Source: Exophiala sp. HKRS030 (Eukaryota; Ascomycota; Eurotiomycetes; Chaetothyriales; Herpotrichiellaceae). From it: 64,000 nucleotides of DNA. The notes beneath the pieces are model-generated. The model made no database searches and was not told the origin of the DNA. It worked only from the letters and a program-made list of their open reading frames with translations. Location of the stretch: NCBI GenBank assembly GCA_023897205.1, contig JAHWDD010000005.1:2170001-2234000 (forward strand), read 5' to 3'. This document shows, piece after piece, positions 55,451 through 64,000 of this stretch (position 1 is its first letter; each line of letters opens with the position of its first letter). The translations under genes and the position numbers were made by a program.

Positions 55451-55897
55451 TTAGCAGCAGTCCTTGCAGCATTCAAAGCACAAGAGGCCGGCACACCTGG
55501 AAATGGCACACAGAGGTTAGTTTTCTTCGTCGTCGTCTCGGAAAGAGAGCGTGGTGAAAGGTGGGACAAGAATTTTCAAAACTCACAGGCCACAGCAGAC
55601 ATCTTCACCTTCACCACCACCTCGGAGACCGAGCTTGGTAGGTGGCTGAGTCGGGTTCATTGAAGGAGCGGCGGTCTAGTGGAGAAGGAGGGGTCAGTAA
55701 GTACAGACCACGCAAAAGTGATGGTCGAGGAAAGGACAGTGGGGGCAGACGAGAAGGACGAGAGCAATGAAGGGGGTCGGTTTGAAAATTCCTCCAAAAG
55801 GACAGTCAAAACAACTCACAGGCTGCTCAGACACGACATTGTCGGTGGTCATTTCGACCGGTCTGGTGGATTGGTTGTTTTCGGTTTGAGAGTCCAT
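55451..55897 (-). CDS. 70-aa cysteine-rich CYSTM-like protein
   Basis: Three short exons, 55897-55820, 55675-55587 and 55496-55451, give 70 aa with closing phases (GTGAGT donors, CTAG and CCAG acceptors). The N-terminus (MDSQTENNQSTRPVEMTTD) is polar; the middle is Pro/Gly-rich (NPTQPPTKLGLRGGGEGED); the last 18 residues are VCCGLCAGLLCFECCKDCC, a Cys-dense hydrophobic segment. This matches the eukaryotic cysteine-rich tail-anchored (CYSTM) pattern, associated with stress tolerance and membrane or palmitoyl anchoring. It is invisible as a single ORF: only the 26-residue first exon is in a long frame. The 5' leader has a GGT/TGT-rich purine-pyrimidine tract at 55915-55965. Confidence 0.72.
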
Positions 55898-57760
55898 TGT
55901 GTGTAGTATCGTCGTTCCGGTGGTGGTTGTGGTGGTTGTGGTGGTGTGGTGGTGTGGTGGAATGTGATGAGAGAGACAGAGAGTCGGATCGCAACAGGAC
56001 GATTTGAAGCGAACGATTGATTGATGGTATGATTTTTTGGAGTATTGTGATGAGGTGAGAAACGAAGAAAGGAGAAAGAAGTACGGTGTAGGAGTAATAA
56101 GAGGATGCAGACACGAGTACTCCGTACTCCGTACTACTCTTACATTTACCAGAAGGGGGGCTAGTAGGGCTGGAAGGGCTGGCAAGGGCTGAAGCACCCG
56201 AGGGGGGCTGACGATCTTGATTCCTCTTCCTGTTCTGTTCCCATCCTTACGAGTTAGAAAACCTGGTCATCGTCTTTTTTTAATCGAGATGAACCCTGTT
56301 TTGAAACCCTTGACGATCTGATCGTTTACCTACTACGGAGTACAATAGGCACTTTTACGTCGACAGACTGTACGAGTAGTACAGAGTACGGTTCACATGA
56401 CTACAACGGCGCCGTTACTTCTGTGCTAATATGTACGTACACTCGGGTTTTTTTAATAGTGTTCAAGAGGATCGAAGGTTGTTCAAGATTACAGTACGGA
56501 GTACGACACGGAGAGAGTACATACAAGATGATGCGACACACAAAAAGTTCTAGTCGATTTGGGATGGGGGATGCATGCTGACGTGGCCCTTGCTCGGGAA
56601 GAAGGAGTCAAAAGTGGCTTGGGGGGGGGGGGAGCTTTTGTTGCTGGATGTGTATGTACTCCGTACGGGAGTAAAAAAAGGTACGGGAAAAACCGAATCC
56701 TCCGTCAAAACAAGACGCCAGTAACTCCGCTACTAGGAAGAAAACGTTCCCTGGTGGTTGGTTTGTGGTTTATGATGATGATGGTGGTGGGTTTTGTTGA
56801 AATCGAAGGGAAGTGGTTGGTTCCGTTCATCATCTATTGACAAAATGGCAATAGGCACCTACATAGGTCGTACCCAAGACAGCTAAGAAAAAAGGCTTGT
56901 TCGTTGTTAAGCCTTTGGGGATGTTGTGGGAAAAGCTTAGCCAGGTTGTACAGTATAGTACATACGAGTACGAGTACGAGTACGAGTTGCATGTAAGTAC
57001 ACCGTAACCACCCCGTAGTTGAGCCGAACTGATACATACGGAGTAAACTCGTACCTGGTCACTAACCTTTACCTAGGAGTTTGGGTGCGTACTTGTGTAG
57101 GTACTGTACTCGTACTCGTACTCTAAAGGTAGAAGTGATGCCCCGTACACCAGAAAGTACGTCGAGGACAAGAGTACAAACAACCCCAAGATTAGGTAAG
57201 GAACTCTACGCAATTCACATTTCGAGCCGCATTTTAGGAAAAAAACCCCGGTCAGTCATAAACGAAAATGTTCAAGGCTGTTGGCAATGACCAAAGTGTC
57301 TCGAACGAAAGCCATATATTACTGTACGAGTACGTGACCCCAGATATGTACATTAATACTCCGTACGTAGTAGGTGCATACCTATGGATTACGGAGTACA
57401 ACCTTGGATATGATACGATAACGCAAGGAGAGCACGCTTGGTATGTATGTACAGGAGTACTCTCATCATCTCGATAACCTAGGTATCTTTCTGAACTCCA
57501 AAGGGTTAAAAAAAAGGTCAACGATTGAAACCTCTCCAAAGAGCCCAGACGAGAAAAAAACCCAATGACGTCGCCCCCATACTTGGCCTTGATTCTTTGG
57601 ACTGATTATGTAAACCGATTAATTGCCCCAAATCGTTTCCAAAAGATCGAAACTGTTCGATGTCAACACACCTCACAATCGTATCCCCAGCTTTTTAGAT
57701 GGTTCAATGTCGGGATAGGAAAACCTTCCAAAAAAAAAAGAAACCAAATCCTGACCCCCG
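55898..57760. other. Long low-complexity spacer
   Basis: 1.86 kb with no supported gene. It carries eight TACGGAGTA/TACTCCGTA motifs (56118, 56125, 56334, 56495, 56657, 57037, 57357, 57390), a G12 run (56621-56632) and a (TACGAG)4 tract (about 56964-56987). Confidence 0.55.
56964..56987. repeat. (TACGAG)4 microsatellite
   Basis: Four tandem TACGAG units in the spacer upstream of the Mrs2-type gene; related GTACTCGTACTCGTACTC repeats recur in reverse at about 57104-57122. Confidence 0.85.
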
Positions 57761-59176
57761 ATGAGGGTGACCACGGCTATGCGACTGGCGGCATTTACCG
57801 CTCGTCCATTACGTCTACGTCCGAGCTTATGGTCCTCCTCATCAGCCTCAAACTCGATCAAGTCGGGCTTTCAATATGTTGATCCTTGGACTGCCATCTC
57901 TACCAAGACATTTTCGTCTTCATCTCTTACGACACCAAAAACACCTCGTCACAAGACGTGTCCCGACCGTATCGTGTCACGAGACAGAAAACGTGTCGTC
58001 TCCGCGTACCACCATTCATCCGCATTCTTACGACAAAAAGATGATGATTCTCTTGGGAAATCTTCCACCGTCCGTGATGACGGGTCCAAACCTAATTTGA
58101 CCTCCGCGAGGGACACCGAATTGACGTGTGCATACTTCGACAAGGACGGTTCGTTGCTGTCCGAGCACAGACAACTCACAAAGTCCAAGATAGCAGAGCA
58201 ATTCGAACTCCGACATCGAGATCTGCGGGACATTGACCTTCGCTCTGAATCGGTCACGCGCATCCTCATCCGACCGGCCACGATTCTTTTACAATTCTTC
58301 GACCTGTGCATGATCATCCAGGCCGATGAGGCTCTCCTCATCAATCTACGCGATTCTCGTTCTAATGGTTCTCAGGATGAAGAGGGAAACGAAAACGAAA
58401 CCGAAAATGACAGCGCCAGCAGTACCATGTACGGCGACTTTGAGAGGCGAATGTCGGCCAAAGAAACCGCCGACCTTCCCGAATTACCGTACGAGCTACG
58501 TGCGGTGGAAGCGGCCCTGATCGCCGTCCTCTCCACCATGCGCGAGGACCTCGTCCGGGCGAAACAAGACGCAGAAGAGAGCGCGGAAAAACTGAACCTC
58601 GAGTCCGGTTTCGCCGCCGTCGGTCTCGACCTGCTGTTTGAACATTCTCGACAACTGGGCAAGATCGAACAAAAGGCCCGGCTGGTGCGGGACACGATCC
58701 GTGAGGTCCTCGACACCGACGAGGATCTGGCCGGCATGTACCTCTCCGACAGAAAGGCGGGAAATTCCCACGAGATCGACGACCACCAAGAGGCCGAGTA
58801 CATGCTCGAGGCCTACCATACCGCCGCGGACGCCCTGGTCGAGTCGGCCGGTGGCGCCATGGACGTCATGCGCAAGAAGGAAAACACATTCAGGTCGAGC
58901 CTCGACGTGCAACGGAACCAAATCATGTTTCTCGAGGCCAAGGTCGCCATCCACACTCTCGGCGTCGGAGCGGGGACTCTGGTGGCCGGCTTGTTCGGAA
59001 TGAACCTGATCAATTATCTGGAGGAAGCACCGTACGGCTTCCCCGTCATGACCGTCGCGTGTGTCGTCATCAGCTCGTTGTTCTCCGTCAAGGGCATGAG
59101 AAGTATATGGCGCATCCAAAGGTTGAAGGGTATCCAGGGCCAGATGATACCTTCGCGCCGTCACCGTAGACCTTGA
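57761..59176 (+). CDS. Mitochondrial magnesium channel, Mrs2/CorA family
   Basis: Mg2+ influx channel of the inner mitochondrial membrane. Intronless, 471 aa. The first about 70 residues are Arg/Ser/Thr-rich with almost no acids (MRLAAFTARPLRLRPSLWSSSS), a clear mitochondrial presequence. The matrix domain includes RDLRDIDLRSESVTRILIRPATILL, PELPYELRAVEAALIAVLST and long helices up to RNQIMFLEAKVAIHTLG. The pore signature GMN is in LVAGLFGMNLINYLEE, between TM1 (GVGAGTLVAGLFG) and TM2 (VMTVACVVISSLF); the acidic loop after GMN is conserved. It could be Mrs2 or its paralogue Lpe10; sequence alone does not decide. Confidence 0.93.
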   Translation: MRVTTAMRLAAFTARPLRLRPSLWSSSSASNSIKSGFQYVDPWTAISTKTFSSSSLTTPKTPRHKTCPDRIVSRDRKRVVSAYHHSSAFLRQKDDDSLGKSSTVRDDGSKPNLTSARDTELTCAYFDKDGSLLSEHRQLTKSKIAEQFELRHRDLRDIDLRSESVTRILIRPATILLQFFDLCMIIQADEALLINLRDSRSNGSQDEEGNENETENDSASSTMYGDFERRMSAKETADLPELPYELRAVEAALIAVLSTMREDLVRAKQDAEESAEKLNLESGFAAVGLDLLFEHSRQLGKIEQKARLVRDTIREVLDTDEDLAGMYLSDRKAGNSHEIDDHQEAEYMLEAYHTAADALVESAGGAMDVMRKKENTFRSSLDVQRNQIMFLEAKVAIHTLGVGAGTLVAGLFGMNLINYLEEAPYGFPVMTVACVVISSLFSVKGMRSIWRIQRLKGIQGQMIPSRRHRRP

Positions 59177-59319
59177 CGTGCGCTTGTGAGGCGACTTTCG
59201 GGGGCGTGGCAACCAGCAAGTGACTATAGTCGGGCAGTTTTAGTCGTCACCTTGGGGTTGTGGGTGGGATCTCCTGGCACTGTATAATAGCGAGACGCAG
59301 AAACTCGGTGTCAGCTCTA

Positions 59320-61851
59320 CTACCCTTTCGACTCAGGTACGGCTTTCGTCAGCAGTGTGACGTCCGGTGCAGCTGCTCTCTGTGATTGAGTCGGTGTCAG
59401 CTGCACGTGCAACTGCATACCATGCCATCGGGCCACCACCTCGCTCCGCTCTTCCTCCGTCGAGGCTTTGGCGTCCTCGTAACCCTGCGTAAAGTGCGCC
59501 GCGAGGATGAAACTCAAAGTGTCGTCGCCGTATTGCTTCCTCAACGCGTCATACGCGGCTCGAATGCCAAACTTCCTGCCGTTCACGGTGATGGCTCTGG
59601 CCGGCATGAGGAGACCGCCTATGCCTTTACCTATGCCCTTGCCGAAGCCTTTCCATCCTCCTGCCCTGGCACCTTTGTAGGGCTGGTACACGACGCCACT
59701 CCACTTCTTGGCGATGTTGATCGGTAGGTGCAGCGCGGTGTAAGCCACGGATCCAAAGTGACTCAAAACAGGGTTCGGTCCGCGATCCCACGTAAATTGG
59801 CCAGCTTCCACGGGGTACTCGTACGGCCGGTACAGACGAAGCTGGTTGATGTCCAGGAGACCCTCGTTGCTGAGCACGGTGGCAGCGAAGGCGCTCAGTC
59901 TGATGCCACGGCCCACTGGGCTTTTGGACTTGATGAACCACACGGCGGGCCGGTTCGGTGCCAGAGCACATCGGAGACCGTCGACGTTCATTTGCTGATG
60001 AAAGCTTGCTGCTCCCACTTCGCACCCTTTCTCCTCCTTGATCCGGTCGCCAAGTTCCCGAGCCCGTTCGAGCGTCGCGGGCTTGAGCGCTTCCAAGATG
60101 GCATCGGCAAGACGGTCTGCCGTGAGCTCTTTGGCCGGAATGGGTGTTGGACCTGCACCGGCGCGGGCGACCATCGAACCCCAGAATGGCTGGTCACCGA
60201 AAAAGGGAACAATGACAGTCGGCCGACCCAGGGCTATCCCGGCAGCAGTGGTGCCAGCGCCGCCGTGATGAACCACACAAGACACACGCTGGAACAGCCA
60301 GTCATGGGGACAATTACCTAGCATGAACACTCCTTCGGGCTTGCCGAGGGCATCACCACCGAGGCCACCCCAGCCTTTGGAGACAAGCGCACGTTGTCCA
60401 GTCTTTTTCACCGCGTCAAAGATGAGTTTGGTCATTGCGTTGGGGTCGTCGACCACGATGGAGCCGAAGCCAATGTACACCGGTGGCGGACCCGCGGCGA
60501 GGAACTCTGCGAGGTCTGGGTCCGGACGGTAGTTGGATGCCATGTTGAGGAAGAAGAAGCCTGAAATTGTGATGTGCGGACCCCAGTCTTTGGGCTTTGG
60601 GATAAGTGCTGGAGACCTAGTTGGTTCAAATCAATACATGATTTCAAAAAGGCCGTCTCGAGGTTCCATGCTTACCAGCAATATGTGTATGGTATTCGCA
60701 GTTTATACAACATGTCTACCGCCGCGGCTTGGGACAGCGCGCCTAGTCCAAGAGTCTCTGTTCTGAAATTGTTGGTGATGTCGCCTAGACCTTCCCACGT
60801 CATCATGTCGACGAGAGTGTAGCTCATTTCGTTGGCCGCCCATCCGCTTGCGTTGTTGGACGTGTGGATATTTGCTATGGGTTGTGGAAACTCGCGAGTT
60901 GGCGACCATGGCATGCTGCGTCGGAGAACGCGCGCGTCAGTACTCGTCATAACGACCTAATTTGCTTGTAGCCTGGACCGCGAAAGGGAGGATCAATGCC
61001 AAACTTACGTAAACATCAGATGCAGAGGTACTCCCAGCTTCTGTGCACAATGGATATGGGCGAAGCTAGGCGGGTTGGCGATGATGGCGTTGGCGATAAA
61101 CGGTTTTTTTCGTGGGCCACCACCACTGCTGTTGGCGTGATGGGAATCGTTGACCTCGTCGCTATCGGCACACGACTTCCAACACCCCTCGAGAATCTCG
61201 GCCATGCCCTTTCTACGTTTGCCCACGTCGCCTTCTCGGAGTGACTTCACACCTGGTATGAGACCCGGATTCTTGACCATGAAGGCCATGAGCTCAGCGG
61301 GGTCACCGCCGATGTCGAAGAATTCCAGGCCATGTTCTTCGACGAACCCCTTGAAGGTTCCGTGGGTGGCCAATCGTACACGATGACCGTATTGGTTCTT
61401 CAGCACCTGTCCGAGTGCGACAAAGGGTTGGACATCGCCTCGAGAGCCGACGACTTGGATCACCACGTTGAGCGGCGGTGGTGGGTTGAACGGCACGCCC
61501 TCTTGGTCCACGAACGGCGGCGGCGGTTGGCCTAGTTCCTCTTCATGGATTTGGTTCAGGTTCAAATTGATCTGGTTGAGCTGTTCCGTGAGTTTCGAGT
61601 TCTCGGTGATGTTGATGTCGACGCGTCCATCGTCTATGTAAAGGTAGGCACAATGTGAATCTAGATGTCGTCATCGTGGTGGGGGAGAGTAGAGAACCTC
61701 ACTCACCTCGTACGACTGTCTGCGTGCTCAGGCCATTTTGCTCATGATCAAGAGTTCCCGTGGTGGCATCGTATGTCGATACGCGCCTTAGACCCCCACT
61801 GGGTCGTTTCTCATCATCTGTGTCTTGGGTGGGCGTGGACCTTGAATCCAT
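59320..61851 (-). CDS. Sterol 3-beta-glucosyltransferase-like enzyme (GT1, UGT51/ATG26 catalytic type)
   Basis: Transfers glucose from UDP-glucose to a sterol or other lipid. Four exons, 61851-61707, 61633-61009, 60915-60676 and 60616-59320, give 768 aa with closed phases. The N-terminal Rossmann domain has NVVIQVVGSRGDVQPFVALG, RLATHGTFKGFV and GGDPAELMAFMVKNPGLIPG; TMPWSPTREFPQPIAN and WSPALIPKPKDW link the halves. The C-terminal nucleotide-sugar site has VYIGFGSIVVDDP and LGNCPHDWLFQRVSCVVHHGGAGTTAAG, with the HHGGAGT motif. It lacks the PH and GRAM domains of Atg26, so it belongs to the shorter fungal group. A Gly-rich segment (GGWKGFGKGIGKGIGG) near the C-terminus is distinctive. Confidence 0.9.
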
Positions 61852-62357
61852 GTTTGAATGGGTTCATCAAGAGCCCCCTCGACCTTTTAAGAATCAATGA
61901 ATGACAAGAAAGGAAAAGAGAAAGGAATCTGCAAGTGAACGAGGTGACTCTAGCGACTGTCACCGGCCAAAAACTCCCCGATGATTCAAATTAGCAAGGG
62001 CATATTTGCCTTTTGGAGGGGTTGTGCTTCTGTTGTGTGACCGTCGATAAAGATACATAGGTAATTAAATTACCTTGAGATACCTGCCTGAGATCCTCCG
62101 AGGATTTGTTATTTTTTGCACAGGGGTCCAGATTAACAAGGGCAACATTCCAGATCGCGTATCGGCGCATACAGAGTATTTCAACACAATACAATCACGT
62201 GGTTTGAGTACAACGTCTCGATACGCTTCGATACGTCTTGGCGCGGTCTTTACATCTCTTGGCGCGTTCAGTTTCGATGTCACACGTGTACAAGGACGCT
62301 GAAGGAGTTAACAAGGGGTTCGATGCAACTTTGATCGGTGAGACATACGCCCCTCGG
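61852..62357. other. Spacer, nothing recognised
   Basis: 506 bp between the glucosyltransferase start and the end of the next gene, both on the minus strand. Confidence 0.5.
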
Positions 62358-64000
62358 CTAGAACTCATTGCTATCCAGTAGGTGTCTTGTGGTAGGATCT
62401 CGGTAACCACGATGCCCAGGTCTCCTCGCCTCATCCCAGGAAGCTCGACAGAACGTCTCCAGTAAATGGCAGACGTTCTCCATCTTATCCTCGTCCATAC
62501 TGCGCAGTAGCTCTGTGTTGAGCAGACCGCGAATCTCAGCTTCCACAAACATATATGCTAGCTGCCAAAATTCAGGCCCGGCGTCCTGCATGAACCCAAT
62601 CTTCTTCCACTCTTCGAGAGGAAAAATGCTGATCTGCGATTTCCATATTCTTATCCAACGGTCAAGAGCTCTCGTCATGGCGGGATAGAGTATTCTCCCT
62701 GTTCCACTTGCACGCGAGGCATGGATAGTACAATGCAAGCCTAGCTGACATATTAGCCCACTGAAATGAAGAGACAGAGGTCACATCGGACCGGCTTACC
62801 ACAAAGAACAAAAAAGAAAATTCATCGGAGACAACTCAGCCAGCCTTGACTTTGCTCTAAGGTTTGATTGACTCTCTAGGAGTTCAGACACACACGCAGA
62901 GAGTGACAGAGCGTTGGCTCTCATTTCCTGCTTTGTGTGTTGCTCGCATGCAGCACTAGTGGTGGCAGAAAAACAGCTTTCTCTGCACATGGGATCGCCG
63001 GTCATTTCCGAGATAGCCAGTCGAGGGTAATGCGCGTGGAACATGGCAAAGTTGCTTTCGATACCAAAGATGAGGTATGCGACTCTAGACCTTCACGTTA
63101 GAAAAGTCAACAGTAAGCCTTGGTGGTCGTCAGTTATCTCACCTTATCCTTGACTCTTTTGCCACAAATCCGTGCCAGTCAAACTCAACCCACTCTCTTG
63201 GTTCCAAATCCAAATATTCATTCTTACTGTCGAAGAGCTTCAAGCCCCGAGCTGCCCGAATTACATCGTTGTATCTCGAGCTCCTAACTCGCCGTCGAGA
63301 GACGGTGTTGTTGGTGCACATCTGTACAAGCACCATTAAATACGCGGCCTGAAGAGGCTCCAGTGATGTAAAAGGTGGCCGCCAGGAGGGCAAGTCGTTT
63401 TGCAACAGCGTCCTGAAATCTGGATGATTGAAAGCATAGTCCTCGGCGAGATCATAGTAAGCTCGAGCCAGGGAAGCCTCAAGCTCCGAGGAGTAAGCCA
63501 GACCGATCAGAAAGACTGCAAGCAACAGAGGTGGGTGAACCTTAGCAACATCAAAGGTAGAGAGATGTAGAATCGGGCAATGTGGACTCCAGCAAACAAA
63601 GTAGAGTTCGCAGGAATCTACCACATTCTTTGGGGTGAAGGAATTTCTGAACGCCTCCTGGTCGTACATGCGGCACTCTCTAGTCTGGCCGTCTGGTACA
63701 CGACACAAGGCCGCGAGATCGCGAGTAACCTGCTGCGTAACGGATTAGATATGGTTCGCGTTCTTGTCCAAAAGGAGGCCACCATCAGTCGCTGGTTGAG
63801 CATGGTTGAGCATCAATGATGTCGTCCAACCATTGCTCGTCGGGGTTCCCAAACAGGAACGTATTCTCAAAGGCTTGAGTCCACCCATCGAAGCATACAA
63901 TCTCTAATGAACCGACGTCCTAAAGAACAAGTGAACCTTCCAAATCCTGTGCTTTCCTGTAGTATGCTGAAATACAGTTGGTCGCAGGGTCGGTATAATT
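62358..64000 (-). CDS. Fungal transcription factor (fungal_trans type), 3' part
   Basis: The N-terminus, where a Zn2Cys6 cluster would be, lies right of the window. Visible exons: one around 63906-63785 (FDGWTQAFENTFLFGNPDEQW), then about 63729-63143, 63084-62800 and 62760-62358; the last three junctions close in phase. The sequence has the middle-homology features of fungal regulators: SFTPKNVVDSCELYFVCWS, PHCPILHLSTFDVAKVHPPL, SLEPLQAAYLMVLVQM, SSRYNDVIRAARGLKLFD and WVEFDWHGFVAKESRIRVAY. These resemble C2H2/Zn2Cys6 factors with a fungal_trans domain. The first junction in the window (about 63730-63784) is not resolved. Target genes unknown. Confidence 0.75.

Noticed and set aside
58496..59212. 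238-codon antisense ORF inside the Mrs2-type gene
   Set aside because: Shadow of the GC-rich coding strand; the sense frame has clear Mrs2 motifs.

Overview
The window is nuclear DNA of a filamentous ascomycete (Pezizomycotina). The evidence is short introns (about 45-150 nt) with GTRNGT donors and CTAAC/CTGAC branch points, gene spacing of roughly 2 kb, Zn(II)2Cys6 regulators, and fungus-specific families (HeLo-associated pseudokinase, microbial opsin, MAL-type maltase, YOR1-type ABC transporter, Dug3). I cannot fix the genus; a Eurotiomycete or black-yeast relative is only a guess. I saw no tRNA, rRNA, CRISPR array or transposon. Many genes are split, so I rebuilt exon chains from splice signals and reading phase; exon coordinates are in the evidence fields.

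Layout. 1-5 kb: 3' part of a pseudokinase gene, a small secreted protein (-), and a complete opsin (-). 5.9-12.4 kb, housekeeping: mitochondrial isoleucyl-tRNA synthetase (-), a two-domain rhodanese (-) divergent from the APC/C RING subunit Apc11 (+), and a 77-aa hydrophobic small protein (-). 13.3-21.7 kb: a MAL-like block of alpha-glucoside permease (-), maltase (+) and Zn2Cys6 regulator (-), followed by a second Zn2Cys6 regulator (+). 21.9-26.3 kb: alpha/beta hydrolase (-), AKR7-type aldo-keto reductase (+), DJ-1/PfpI protein (-).

27.7-35.1 kb is the most interesting block: a Zn2Cys6 regulator, a PuuE-type (polysaccharide-deacetylase-fold) allantoinase, a Dcg1/hydantoin-racemase-like protein and a 12-exon NCS1 permease. 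Together these look like uptake, racemisation and ring opening of allantoin or a related hydantoin. Two intergenic regions of the block carry the same 10-bp palindrome GCCCGCGGGC next to GATA-factor sites.

35.7-48 kb: Dug3 glutathione-degradation amidotransferase (+); a seven-exon, 1624-aa protein (-) whose architecture suggests a meiotic chromosome-axis core protein; a GliK-like gamma-glutamylcyclotransferase (-); succinate dehydrogenase iron-sulfur subunit (-); and a short-chain dehydrogenase (+). 48.3-59.2 kb: YOR1-like ABCC transporter (+), a single-pass membrane protein (+), a 70-aa cysteine-rich CYSTM-like protein (-), and a mitochondrial Mrs2-type Mg2+ channel (+). These are separated by long AT-balanced spacers rich in a 9-bp motif, TACGGAGTA. 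59.3-64 kb: a sterol-glucosyltransferase-like enzyme (-) and the 3' part of a fungal transcription factor (-) that runs off the right edge.
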